Assembly (NCBI RefSeq): GCF_007556585.1
Contig: NZ_VJNA01000010.1
Span: 1-64,000 of the forward strand
Direction of reading: 5' to 3'
Length of the DNA: 64,000 nucleotides
From: Tepidimonas aquatica
Lineage (GTDB): Bacteria > Pseudomonadota > Gammaproteobacteria > Burkholderiales > Burkholderiaceae_C
Below the pieces are notes generated by a model. The model saw only the letters and a program-made list of their open reading frames with translations. It ran no database searches and had not been told where the DNA came from. Positions 18,244 through 29,483 of the stretch are shown here, piece by piece. Every line of letters starts with the position of its first letter. Positions within the stretch are counted from its first letter, which is position 1. Both the position numbers and the translations under genes were made by a program.

Positions 18244-19506
18244 ATGTCGTTCCCCCTGCACGGCGCCGATGTGGCGCACATCGGCACGATGCTCATCTTC
18301 GCCCTCGTGTACCTGGGCATGTTTTTAGGTGGGCTGCCGCGCACGGGGCTGGATCGCAGCGGCGTGGCGGTGCTGGGCGCCATCGCCATGATCGCGGTCA
18401 ATGGCTGGTCGATCGGCGAGGCGGCGGCCACCATCGACCTGCCCACCATCGTGCTGCTGTTTGCGTTCATGCTGCTGTCAGCGCAGATGCGGCTGGGCGG
18501 GTTTTACGGCGCGGTGACCCGCGCGGTGGCGCTGCGCGCCCGGCACGCCCCCACGCTGATGGCCGCGCTGCTAGCGGTGGTGGCGGCGTTGTCGGCGGTG
18601 TTTTCCAACGACGTGGTGTGCCTGGCGGTCACGCCGGTGGTGGTGCGCGTGGCGTGGCGCCGTGGCTGGGACCCGGTGCCGTGGCTGGTGGCGGTGGCGT
18701 GCGCCGCCAACATCGGCTCGGCCGCCACCTTGATCGGCAACCCACAGAACATGTTGATCGGCTCGGTGCTCGGGCTGCCCTTTGGGGCCTACACGGCGGC
18801 TGCGCTGCCGCCGGTGGCGCTGGCGCTGCTGGCGCTGTGGGGGTGGATGATGCTGGTGCTGCGGCGCTTGCCACCCCCAAGCGGCGCGGGTGCGGCGCGC
18901 GTGGACGACGACGCGGGCCCGCCGTTCAACGTTTGGCAGTCGGGCAAGGGGTTGGCGGTGGCGGTTGCGCTGCTGGCCATCTTCGTGGCCACCGATTGGC
19001 CGCACGAGGTGGTCGCCTTGGTGGCTGCGGGCGTGTTGCTGCTTAGCCGCCGGCTGCATTCGGCGCAGTTCATGGGCTTGGTCGATTGGCCGCTGCTGCT
19101 GCTGTTCATGGGCCTGTTTGTGGTGAACGGGGCGTTCGAGCGCACGGGTGTGGCGGCGCAGGCGGTGGCGTGGCTGGCGCAGCACGGCGTGCACCTGCGC
19201 GAGCCCACGGTGCTGGCGGTGGTGGGGGTAGCGCTGTCCAACCTGGTGTCCAACGTCCCGGCGGTGATGTTGCTGCTGCCGCACCTGAGCAGCCCTGATC
19301 AGGGGGTGACCCTGGCGCTGGCCAGCACCTACGCGGGCAACCTGCTGCTGGTGGGGTCGATCGCCAACCTGATCGTGGCCGACCTGGCCGCGCGCGACGG
19401 CGTGCGGCTGGACTGGCGGCGCCACGCGGCGATCGGTGTGCCTGCCACCGTGCTGAGCCTGCTGATCTGGTGGGCTTGGCGGTGGGTGCAGGCCGCCTGG
19501 GCGTAG
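18244..19506 (+). CDS. Anion permease of the ArsB/NhaD (ion transporter) superfamily, YbiR-like
   Basis: A 420-residue inner-membrane protein with about 11-12 hydrophobic segments. The paired motifs VFSNDVVCLAVTPVVV and ALSNLVSNVPAVMLLLP are the two inverted-repeat hairpins of this superfamily, and AANIGSAATLIGNPQNMLIG is a family hallmark. The closest type by these motifs is the SLC13/YbiR/ArsB group; the ion carried cannot be read. ATG 18244 is preferred; GTG 18232 and TTG 18229 are in frame upstream but closer to the tRNA-Leu 3' end. No arsenic regulator lies nearby, so an arsenite role is not supported. Confidence 0.8.
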   Translation: MSFPLHGADVAHIGTMLIFALVYLGMFLGGLPRTGLDRSGVAVLGAIAMIAVNGWSIGEAAATIDLPTIVLLFAFMLLSAQMRLGGFYGAVTRAVALRARHAPTLMAALLAVVAALSAVFSNDVVCLAVTPVVVRVAWRRGWDPVPWLVAVACAANIGSAATLIGNPQNMLIGSVLGLPFGAYTAAALPPVALALLALWGWMMLVLRRLPPPSGAGAARVDDDAGPPFNVWQSGKGLAVAVALLAIFVATDWPHEVVALVAAGVLLLSRRLHSAQFMGLVDWPLLLLFMGLFVVNGAFERTGVAAQAVAWLAQHGVHLREPTVLAVVGVALSNLVSNVPAVMLLLPHLSSPDQGVTLALASTYAGNLLLVGSIANLIVADLAARDGVRLDWRRHAAIGVPATVLSLLIWWAWRWVQAAWA

Positions 19507-19514
19507 CGCTGCAC

Positions 19515-19520
19515 TACAAT
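19515..19520 (+). promoter_or_regulatory. Candidate -10 element of tig
   Basis: TACAAT lies 94 bases upstream of the tig start in the 107-base gap after the permease gene. No good -35 hexamer is visible at the usual spacing, so this is tentative. Confidence 0.35.
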
Positions 19521-19613
19521 CAGCCATTTGTCCGGCCGCTGGCCGGGCATGCACCGGTTTGCACGGATTTGTCCACGCGGCAGGTCCATCCACGAACACA
19601 AGGAGTTTTTTCC

Positions 19614-20924
19614 ATGGCTGTCAACGTCGAAACCCTGGACAAGCTCGAGCGCAAGCTCACGCTCGAGCTGCCGCTGGAGGCGATCCAGAAGGAAGTCGAT
19701 ACGCGCCTCAAGCGCCTGCAGCGCCAGGTGCGCATGGACGGTTTCCGCCCCGGTAAGGTGCCGCTGTCGGTGGTGGCCCAGCGCTACGGCTACTCGGTGC
19801 AGTACGAGGTCATCAACGACCAGGTCGGCCGTGCCTTTGCCGACGCCGTGGCGCAAGCGCAACTGCGCGTAGCGGGGCAGCCGCGCATCAGCGAAAAAGA
19901 AGGCGCCCCCGAGGGTGTGCTGGCCTTCGAGGCGGTGTTCGAAGTGTTTCCTGAGGTGCAGCTGGGCGACCTGTCGGCGCTGGAGCTGGAAAAACTCGAA
20001 GCCAGCGTGGACGACGCCGCCATCGACCGCACGCTGGAGATTTTGCGCAAGCAGCGCCGCACCTTTACGCCGCGCCCCGAGGGTGAGCCGGTGCAGGACG
20101 GTGACCGCGTGACGATCGACTTCGAAGGCAAGATCGACGGCGAGCCGTTCGAGGGCGGCCAGGCCAGCGACTTCAGCTTCGTCATCGGCGAAGGCCAGAT
20201 GCTGCCCGAGTTCGAAAACGCCGTGCGTGGCATGAAGGCGGGCGAGTCCAAGACCTTCCCGCTGGCGTTCCCCGAGGACTACCAGGGCCGCGAGGTGGCG
20301 GGCAAGACGGCCGACTTCCTCGTCACGGTCAAGAAGATCGAGCAGCAGCAACTGCCCGAGGTGGACGAAGCGTTCATCAAGTCGCTGGGCATCGAAGCCG
20401 GCACGCTCGAAGCGCTGCGCGACGACATCCGTCGCAACCTGGAGCGCGAGGTCAAGTTCCGCCTGCTGGCGCGCAACAAGGCCGCGGCGCTGGATGCGCT
20501 GGCCAAGGCGGCCCAGCTCGACCTGCCCAAAGCCGCCATCGAGGCAGAAATCGACCGCCTGGTCGAAGGCGCGCGCCAGGACCTGCGCCAGCGCGGCCTC
20601 AAGGACGCCGACAAAGCTCCCATCCCGCGCGAGCTGTTCCAGCAGCAGGCCGAGCGCCGCGTGCGCCTGGGGTTGGTGGTGGCCGAGCTGATCAAGGCCA
20701 ACGACCTGCGTGCCACGGCCGAGCAGGTCGAAGCGCACCTGCGCGAGCTGGCCTCGTCCTACGAGCAACCCGAGGAAGTCGTGCGTTGGTACCGCGCCAA
20801 CCCCGAGCGCATGGCCGAAATCGAAGCCATCGTGCTGGAAAACAACGTGGCTGACTTCATCTTCGGCAAGGCCAAGGTCACGCCCAAGGCCATCACGTTC
20901 GCCGAGCTGATGGGGCAGGATTGA
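19614..20924 (+). CDS. tig: Trigger factor
   Basis: The ribosome-associated chaperone and peptidyl-prolyl isomerase, 436 residues. The N-terminal ribosome-binding signature is GFRPGKVPLSVVAQRYG (about 43-59). The FKBP-type domain (about 160-245) has DGDRVTIDFEGKIDGEPFEG, and the rest is the helical substrate-binding domain. The ATG at 19614 has aaggag 9 bases upstream; the open frame to its left is not coding. It heads the usual tig-clpP-clpX-lon protein-quality-control cluster, with a terminator after it. Confidence 0.97.
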   Translation: MAVNVETLDKLERKLTLELPLEAIQKEVDTRLKRLQRQVRMDGFRPGKVPLSVVAQRYGYSVQYEVINDQVGRAFADAVAQAQLRVAGQPRISEKEGAPEGVLAFEAVFEVFPEVQLGDLSALELEKLEASVDDAAIDRTLEILRKQRRTFTPRPEGEPVQDGDRVTIDFEGKIDGEPFEGGQASDFSFVIGEGQMLPEFENAVRGMKAGESKTFPLAFPEDYQGREVAGKTADFLVTVKKIEQQQLPEVDEAFIKSLGIEAGTLEALRDDIRRNLEREVKFRLLARNKAAALDALAKAAQLDLPKAAIEAEIDRLVEGARQDLRQRGLKDADKAPIPRELFQQQAERRVRLGLVVAELIKANDLRATAEQVEAHLRELASSYEQPEEVVRWYRANPERMAEIEAIVLENNVADFIFGKAKVTPKAITFAELMGQD

Positions 20925-20962
20925 CGCCGCGGCGCCCCCGAGGCCGCACGTTGGCGATGCCG

Positions 20963-20988
20963 GGGCGGGCCGTGGGTCCGCCCTTTTT
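20963..20988 (+). terminator. Intrinsic terminator after tig
   Basis: GGGCGG (20963-20968) and CCGCCC (20978-20983) form a stem with a nine-base loop, followed by TTTTT (20984-20988). It lies 38 bases after the tig stop and separates it from clpP. Confidence 0.75.
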
Positions 20989-21082
20989 GCTGGTGGGGTC
21001 CGGTGGGGCGGGCGCGAAGCGGTTACAGTAAGGCTTGGGTGCACGGCACCTGTAGCCATCGACGAGACGGAGTGAACGACGC

Positions 21083-21691
21083 ATGAGCGCGCTGGACGCA
21101 CAGGCCCTGGGCCTGATCCCCATGGTCATCGAACAGTCGGGCCGCGGTGAGCGGGCCTACGACATCTATTCGCGCCTGCTGAAAGAGCGGGTGGTGTTTT
21201 TGGTGGGGCCGGTCAACGACCAATCGGCCAACCTGGTGGTGGCGCAACTGTTGTTTTTGGAAAGCGAAAACCCCGACAAGGATATTTCGTTGTACATCAA
21301 CTCGCCGGGTGGCTCGGTCAGCGCCGGCATGGCCATTTTCGATACGATGAACTTCATCAAACCGGACGTGTCGACGCTGTGCATCGGCATGGCCGCCAGC
21401 ATGGGCGCGTTTTTGCTGGCGGCGGGTGCCAAGGGCAAGCGCTTTGCGCTGCCCAACGCGCGCGTCATGATCCACCAGCCGCTGGGCGGCGCGCAGGGGC
21501 AGGCCACCGACATCGAAATCCACGCGCGCGAAATCCTGCGCCTGCGCGCCGACCTCAACCGCATCCTGAGCGAGCGCACTGGCCAGCCGTTGGAAAAAAT
21601 CGAGCGCGACACCGACCGCGACTTCTTCATGTCCGCCGCCGAGGCCGCCGAGTACGGCCTGGTGGACAAGGTGATCGACAAGCGGTCCTGA
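21083..21691 (+). CDS. clpP: ATP-dependent Clp protease proteolytic subunit
   Basis: A 202-residue serine peptidase that forms the tetradecameric barrel degraded into by ClpX or ClpA. The catalytic triad is intact: Ser106 (GMAASMGAF), His131 (MIHQPLGG) and Asp180 (DRDFFMSA). [15 protein letters not shown] is the conserved substrate-channel segment. It sits 32 bases before clpX, its ATPase partner. A TACAGT -10-like hexamer lies at 21024-21029, and cggagtg precedes the start. Confidence 0.97.
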   Translation: MSALDAQALGLIPMVIEQSGRGERAYDIYSRLLKERVVFLVGPVNDQSANLVVAQLLFLESENPDKDISLYINSPGGSVSAGMAIFDTMNFIKPDVSTLCIGMAASMGAFLLAAGAKGKRFALPNARVMIHQPLGGAQGQATDIEIHAREILRLRADLNRILSERTGQPLEKIERDTDRDFFMSAAEAAEYGLVDKVIDKRS

Positions 21692-21723
21692 TGGCCGCGT
21701 CTGCAGCCTGCTAGAGTATCCCC

Positions 21724-22989
21724 ATGGCCGACAAGAAAAGCCCGCGCGACAAGACCCTGTACTGCTCGTTTTGCGGCAAGAGCCAGCACGAGGTCAAAAA
21801 ACTCATCGCCGGACCGTCCGTGTTCATCTGCGATGAGTGCATCGACCTGTGCAACGATATCATCCGCGACGAGGTCCGCGACGCCGCCACCTCGCTGGGC
21901 GCGGCCGCGTCGGCGCTGCCGACACCGGCACAGCTTAAGGAGCACCTGGACCAGTACGTGATCGGCCAGGAAAACGCCAAAAAGGTGTTGGCCGTGGCGG
22001 TGTACAACCACTACAAGCGGCTGCGCCACAACGACCAGGCGGCCCAAAGCGGGGTCGAGTTGGCCAAGAGCAACATCCTGCTGATCGGTCCCACGGGCTC
22101 GGGCAAGACGTTGTTGGCCTCGACCCTGGCGCGCAAGCTGGACGTGCCGTTTGTGATGGCCGACGCCACCACGTTGACCGAAGCGGGCTACGTCGGCGAA
22201 GACGTCGAAAATATCATCGCCAAGCTGCTGCAGGCGTGCGACTACGACGTGGACAAGGCCCAGCGCGGCATCGTCTACATCGACGAGATCGACAAAATCA
22301 CGCGCAAATCGGAAAACCCCTCGATCACCCGTGACGTGTCGGGTGAGGGTGTGCAGCAGGCGCTGCTGAAGCTGATCGAGGGCACGGTGGCGTCGGTGCC
22401 GCCGCAAGGCGGGCGCAAGCACCCCAACCAGGACATGATCGCGGTGGACACCACCAACATCCTGTTCATTTGCGGCGGCGCGTTCGCGGGGCTGGAAAAA
22501 ATCATCGAAGCGCGCACCGAAGCCAGCGGCATCGGCTTTGGCGCGGCGGTGCGCAGCAAGCGCGAGCGCGCGCTGACCGAGCTGTTTGCGCAGGTGGAGC
22601 CCGACGACCTGGTGCGCTACGGCCTGATCCCGGAGCTGGTGGGTCGCTTGCCGGTGGTCACAGTGCTGGCGGAGCTGGACGAAGAGGCGCTGGTGCGCAT
22701 CCTGACCGAGCCCAAAAACGCCATCGTCAAGCAGTTTGCGCAACTGTTTGCGATGGAAGGCGTCGAGCTGGAAGTGCGCCCGGCGGCGCTGCGGGCCATC
22801 GCGCGCAAGGCGCTGCAGCGCAAAACCGGCGCGCGCGGCCTGCGTTCGATCCTGGAGCAGGCGCTGATGGACACGATGTTCGAGCTGCCCAACCTGAACA
22901 ACGTGCGCCGCGTGGTGGTCGAAGAAGCCACGATCACCGAGGGCCGACCGCCGCTGCTGCTGTACCACGAAGAAGCCAAGCAGGCCTGA
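21724..22989 (+). CDS. clpX: ATP-dependent Clp protease ATP-binding subunit
   Basis: A 421-residue AAA+ unfoldase that feeds substrates to ClpP. The N-terminal zinc-binding domain has Cys14, Cys17, Cys36 and Cys39. Walker A is GPTGSGKT (122-129), Walker B is VYIDEIDKI and the pore loop GYVGEDVEN is present. The C-terminal sensor-2 region carries [12 protein letters not shown]. Length and motifs are standard. Confidence 0.97.
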   Translation: MADKKSPRDKTLYCSFCGKSQHEVKKLIAGPSVFICDECIDLCNDIIRDEVRDAATSLGAAASALPTPAQLKEHLDQYVIGQENAKKVLAVAVYNHYKRLRHNDQAAQSGVELAKSNILLIGPTGSGKTLLASTLARKLDVPFVMADATTLTEAGYVGEDVENIIAKLLQACDYDVDKAQRGIVYIDEIDKITRKSENPSITRDVSGEGVQQALLKLIEGTVASVPPQGGRKHPNQDMIAVDTTNILFICGGAFAGLEKIIEARTEASGIGFGAAVRSKRERALTELFAQVEPDDLVRYGLIPELVGRLPVVTVLAELDEEALVRILTEPKNAIVKQFAQLFAMEGVELEVRPAALRAIARKALQRKTGARGLRSILEQALMDTMFELPNLNNVRRVVVEEATITEGRPPLLLYHEEAKQA

Positions 22990-23090
22990 GCGCCGCCGCG
23001 CTGGCGCCGGTTTCGGTGGCGCGGTGGCGGCTTGCTTGAAGTCCAGCCCCGGCGCCCCCATCTGCGCCTGTGTACGAAAGGAATCCCACG

Positions 23091-25514
<2,424 letters not shown>

Positions 25515-25556
25515 GCCGCGAGCAGCGCTGACGCCGCGGTGGCGTGATTTTTCGGC

Positions 25557-25562
25557 TATAAT
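25557..25562 (+). promoter_or_regulatory. -10 element for the tRNA-Gly/Cys/Gly cluster
   Basis: A perfect TATAAT lies 48 bases before the first tRNA-Gly. No clear -35 box is at the usual spacing; CTGACG at 25528 is too far away. The 96-base gap after lon holds nothing else recognisable. Confidence 0.5.
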
Positions 25563-25610
25563 GCAGGTCTGTCGGCGCTGCTGGTTGTGCAAACCACCGG
25601 CAGCGGCAAC

Positions 25611-25686
25611 GCGGGAATAGCTCAGTTGGTAGAGCGCAACCTTGCCAAGGTTGAGGTCGCGAGTTCGAGACTCGTTTCCCGCTCCA
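25611..25686 (+). tRNA. tRNA-Gly (anticodon GCC), first copy
   Basis: 76 bases from GCGGGAA to an encoded CCA. The anticodon stem-loop CAACC-ttgccaa-GGTTG gives GCC, and the T-loop GTTCGAGAC is standard. It is identical to the copy at 25872. Confidence 0.97.
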
Positions 25687-25695
25687 AATTGACGT

Positions 25696-25729
25696 GGTGG
25701 TTGCTGGATTTGCATGTTCAGCAACCACC
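25696..25729. other. Perfect 11-bp inverted repeat between tRNA-Gly and tRNA-Cys
   Basis: GGTGGTTGCTG (25696-25706) and CAGCAACCACC (25719-25729) form a hairpin with a 12-base loop. No T-run follows, so it is not an intrinsic terminator. A role in processing the tRNA transcript is possible but unproven. Confidence 0.7.
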
Positions 25730-25759
25730 CTCCGGCGGTTGTCGGGTTGAACCAGACAA

Positions 25760-25833
25760 GGCGCGGTAGCAAAGCGGTTATGCACCGGATTGCAAATCCG
25801 AGTAGGTCGGTTCGACTCCGGCCCGCGCCTCCA
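25760..25833 (+). tRNA. tRNA-Cys (anticodon GCA)
   Basis: 74 bases. The acceptor GGCGCGG (25760-25766) pairs with CCGCGCC (25823-25829), the discriminator is T as expected for Cys, and CCA is encoded. The anticodon loop attgcaaat lies between CGG and CCG. Confidence 0.97.
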
Positions 25834-25871
25834 ACATGCGCGTGTGCAAACCGTTGGCATGCACGCACCAG

Positions 25872-25947
25872 GCGGGAATAGCTCAGTTGGTAGAGCGCAA
25901 CCTTGCCAAGGTTGAGGTCGCGAGTTCGAGACTCGTTTCCCGCTCCA
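25872..25947 (+). tRNA. tRNA-Gly (anticodon GCC), second copy
   Basis: 76 bases, identical in sequence to the first tRNA-Gly at 25611-25686, with encoded CCA. The cluster is Gly-Cys-Gly with spacers of 73 and 38 bases. Confidence 0.97.
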
Positions 25948-25956
25948 AACATCCAG

Positions 25957-25993
25957 CCCCGTGCCGCGCAAGCGACGCACGGGGTTTCTTTTT
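25957..25993 (+). terminator. Intrinsic terminator of the tRNA cluster
   Basis: CCCCGTGC (25957-25964) pairs with GCACGGGG (25977-25984), followed by TTTCTTTTT (25985-25993). It ends the plus-strand tRNA transcript ten bases after the last tRNA and faces the 3' end of mltD. Confidence 0.9.
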
Positions 25994-26057
25994 GGGGCGC
26001 CCCGTGCGGTAGGTGCGCCGGCCTACCGGCGCTGGTGGCGCACGTTGGCGCGTGCGC

Positions 26058-27689
26058 TCAGCGTGCGCGGGCCGCCTGCGCCTGCGTGGTGGCCAGCCGT
26101 TGCGGCTTGCTGGCTTGCACCTTCTTGACTCCGGCTGCAGGGCGCGCGGCTGCGGCCCGTGTTGGGGGACGCTTCGGTTTTTTGGCCGCACCGGTGGCCA
26201 ATCGCGTGGCGGGGCTGCGTGCCTTGTCCTGCACCTGCACGACCAGCTTTTGGCCCGCCCGCAGCGGGCTGTTGGGTTTGAGGCCATTCCACGCCGCCAG
26301 GTCCGCCACCTTCACACCGTGACGCTTGGCCAGCTTGGCCAGCGTGTCGCCCTTGCGGGCCCGCACGCGCACCGTGCGCACCGGCGGCTGTTCGGGGGCC
26401 AGCAGCACCTGGCCGTGGTCGGCCAGGTGTTCGGGCACGTCACGGTCCAGCCGCCCTTCGCGCGGCACCAGCAGCGTGGAGCCTGCTTTCAGTTTCATGC
26501 GCGGCGGGATGCGGTTGGCCGCGCGCAGCTCGGCTGCGGACCAGCCCAGTTCACGGGCGGCCTGGCCCACCGTCATGTCGCGCGGCACGCGCCAGGCGGT
26601 CCAGCTGGCGGTGGGGCCGCGGTGCTGCCGCAACCGTTCGGCAAACTGCACGGCGTTGTCCCAGGGCAGCAGGATTTCCGGCGTGCCTGCGGCCATGATG
26701 ACGGGCTTGTCGTGCGCCGGATTCAGGGTGCGAAAGTCCGCCTCTGACACCCCGGCCAAGCGCGCGATCAGCGCCACGTCCAGGTCGCGTTCGATGCGCA
26801 CGGTGTCGAAAAACGGGTGGTTGCCCACCGGCGGCAGCGTCACGCCGTAGCGTTGGGGCGCACGCACCAGGTTTTTGACCGCCTGCAGCTTGGGCACGTA
26901 GTGGCGGGTTTCGTCGGGCATGCGCAGGTCGGTGTACCCGGTGGGCAGCCCCGCGGCGGCGTTGCGTCGAATGGCGCGCTGCACGTTGCCTTCGCCCCAG
27001 TTGTAAGCCGCCAGGGCCAGGTGCCAGTCGCCAAACATACGGTGCAACCGCTCCAGGTAGTCCAGCGCCGCGCGGGTGGAGGCCAGCACGTCGCGGCGGT
27101 CGTCGCGGAAGGCGTTTTGCTTGAGGTCGAAATGTTTGCCGGTGGCTGGCATGAACTGCCACATACCGGCGGCCTTGGCGCGCGAGACCGCCTGCGGGTT
27201 GAACGCGCTTTCAATGAACGGCAGCAGCGCCAGTTCGGCCGGCAGCTGGCGCCGCTCCAGTTCTTCGACGACGTGGAACAGGTATTTGCTGCCGCGGTCC
27301 ACCATGCGTTGCAGGTAGTCCGGGCGGCTGGCGTACCAGCGTTCCCATTGCGCCACACGCTCGTCGTCCAAATCGGGCATGGCAAAGCCGCGTTCGATAC
27401 GCTCCCACAGATCGCGCGGCGCTTGCACCGGCGCAACCGTCGGCGGCTCCGGCAGCGGCGCGGCGGCGGGGGGCGCCACGCGCTCGACGATGGCTGCCGC
27501 AGCTGTGGGGGGGAGCGTTGCCGTGGTGGTGGCGGGTGCCGTCTCGGCGGGTGGGGCCGCGGCCCCCACCGCCGATACGCTCGCCGCGGGGGCGTGCGAG
27601 CCGGGCCGGTGGGCGCAGCCCGCCAGCACCAGCGCGGCAATCAGCGCGCCACAGCGCACAGCCCAAGGGGATTGTGAAGGTTTTGGCAT
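26058..27689 (-). CDS. mltD: Membrane-bound lytic murein transglycosylase D
   Basis: A 543-residue lipoprotein that cleaves peptidoglycan to 1,6-anhydromuropeptides. A lipoprotein signal ends in LAGC with Cys25. A Pro/Ala-rich linker follows to about residue 90. The SLT domain has the catalytic Glu160 in PFIESAFN, then AAGMWQFMPATGKHF. Two LysM cell-wall-binding repeats follow (about 380-430 and 450-500), then a Lys/Arg/Ala-rich basic tail of about 40 residues. It lies 72 bases downstream of gloB on the same strand. Confidence 0.93.
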   Translation of the reverse strand: MPKPSQSPWAVRCGALIAALVLAGCAHRPGSHAPAASVSAVGAAAPPAETAPATTTATLPPTAAAAIVERVAPPAAAPLPEPPTVAPVQAPRDLWERIERGFAMPDLDDERVAQWERWYASRPDYLQRMVDRGSKYLFHVVEELERRQLPAELALLPFIESAFNPQAVSRAKAAGMWQFMPATGKHFDLKQNAFRDDRRDVLASTRAALDYLERLHRMFGDWHLALAAYNWGEGNVQRAIRRNAAAGLPTGYTDLRMPDETRHYVPKLQAVKNLVRAPQRYGVTLPPVGNHPFFDTVRIERDLDVALIARLAGVSEADFRTLNPAHDKPVIMAAGTPEILLPWDNAVQFAERLRQHRGPTASWTAWRVPRDMTVGQAARELGWSAAELRAANRIPPRMKLKAGSTLLVPREGRLDRDVPEHLADHGQVLLAPEQPPVRTVRVRARKGDTLAKLAKRHGVKVADLAAWNGLKPNSPLRAGQKLVVQVQDKARSPATRLATGAAKKPKRPPTRAAAARPAAGVKKVQASKPQRLATTQAQAARAR

Positions 27690-27730
27690 TCGATAGGCAA
27701 TGCAGGGGCAGCGCCGCCGGGGCTTTTAAA

Positions 27731-27761
27731 GAAAGCTTCGCTTTTAACGAAAGCTTCGCTT

Positions 27762-27773
<12 letters not shown>
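27731..27773. repeat. 18-base tandem repeat at the 3' end of gloB
   Basis: GAAAGCTTCGCTTTTA occurs at 27731-27746 and 27749-27764 (period 18), followed by a partial third unit, GAAAGCC. The gloB stop codon lies inside the array. The units can also fold: GCTTCGC (27753-27759) pairs with GCGAAAGC (27765-27772) around TTTTA with a one-base bulge. It may act as an end signal between gloB and mltD. Confidence 0.85.
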
Positions 27774-28562
<789 letters not shown>

Positions 28563-29474
28563 ATGGCGATGATACCCGCGGACGACGCGCTGGTGGACCG
28601 TTGGGCCGACGCGTTGTGGCTGGAAGATGGGCTGGCCGCGCGCACGCTGGCCGCGTACCGCAGCGACCTCAAGGGGCTGGCGGCCTGGCTCGCCACGCGC
28701 GGGCGGCGCCTGTTGGCGGCGGAGGCGGCCGATCTGCAGGCCTACATGGCCGTGCGCCTGCCGGGCAGCCGCGCCACCAGCAGCAACCGGCGGTTGAGCG
28801 CATTCAAGCGCTTTTACCGTTGGGCGCTGCGCGAGGGGCTGATCGAGCGCGACCCCACGCTGCCGCTGCTGGCGGCACGCACGCCGCTGCGGGTGCCCAA
28901 GACCCTGACCGAGGCGCAGGTGGAGGCCCTGCTGGCGGCCCCCGACGTGGGCACGCCGTTGGGGCTGCGCGACCGCGCGATGCTGGAGCTGATGTACGCC
29001 AGCGGCCTGCGGGTCAGCGAGCTGACCGCGCTGCGGTTGCACGAGGTCAGCCTGGCCGACCAGGTGCTGCGTGTCACCGGCAAAGGCGCCAAGGAGCGGT
29101 TGGTGCCGTTTGGCGACGTGGCAGCCGACTGGCTGCGCCGCTACCTGGGCGAGGCCCGGCCCGCCCTGCTGGCCGGGCGCGTCAGTGACGACCTGTTCGT
29201 GACGCAGCGCCACGGTGCGGCGATGACGCGCGAGATGTTTTGGTACGTGGTCAAACGCCACGCGCGCGCGGCCGGCATCCAGGCGCCGCTGTCGCCGCAC
29301 ACGCTGCGCCACGCGTTTGCCACCCACCTGCTCAATCACGGGGCCGACCTGCGCGCGGTGCAGCTGCTGCTGGGCCACGCCGACATTGCCACCACCACCA
29401 TCTACACCCACGTGGCACGCGAACGGCTGCGCCAGTTGCACGCCCGCCACCACCCGCGCGGGGGTGGGGGATGA
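28563..29474 (+). CDS. xerD: Tyrosine recombinase XerD
   Basis: A 303-residue site-specific recombinase that resolves chromosome dimers at dif with XerC. The N-terminal SAM-like domain is followed by a catalytic domain with the full set Arg150 (SGLRVSEL), Lys174 (GKGAKER), His246 and Arg249 (HTLRHAF), His272 (LGHADI) and nucleophile Tyr281 (TTIYTH). The ATG at 28563 directly adjoins the gloB start; ATG 28569 is a second option. XerD rather than XerC is judged from overall similarity and is a little less certain than the family. Confidence 0.9.
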   Translation: MAMIPADDALVDRWADALWLEDGLAARTLAAYRSDLKGLAAWLATRGRRLLAAEAADLQAYMAVRLPGSRATSSNRRLSAFKRFYRWALREGLIERDPTLPLLAARTPLRVPKTLTEAQVEALLAAPDVGTPLGLRDRAMLELMYASGLRVSELTALRLHEVSLADQVLRVTGKGAKERLVPFGDVAADWLRRYLGEARPALLAGRVSDDLFVTQRHGAAMTREMFWYVVKRHARAAGIQAPLSPHTLRHAFATHLLNHGADLRAVQLLLGHADIATTTIYTHVARERLRQLHARHHPRGGGG

Positions 29475-29483
29475 GGCATGCGA

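Noticed and set aside
18244-19506. Permease as an arsenite exporter (ArsB)
   Set aside because: The fold belongs to the superfamily, but no arsR, arsC or arsA lies nearby and the motifs do not single out ArsB.
25611-25947. Identical tRNA-Gly copies as attL/attR of an integrated element
   Set aside because: They enclose only tRNA-Cys and spacers, with no integrase or cargo; a simple tRNA duplication explains them.
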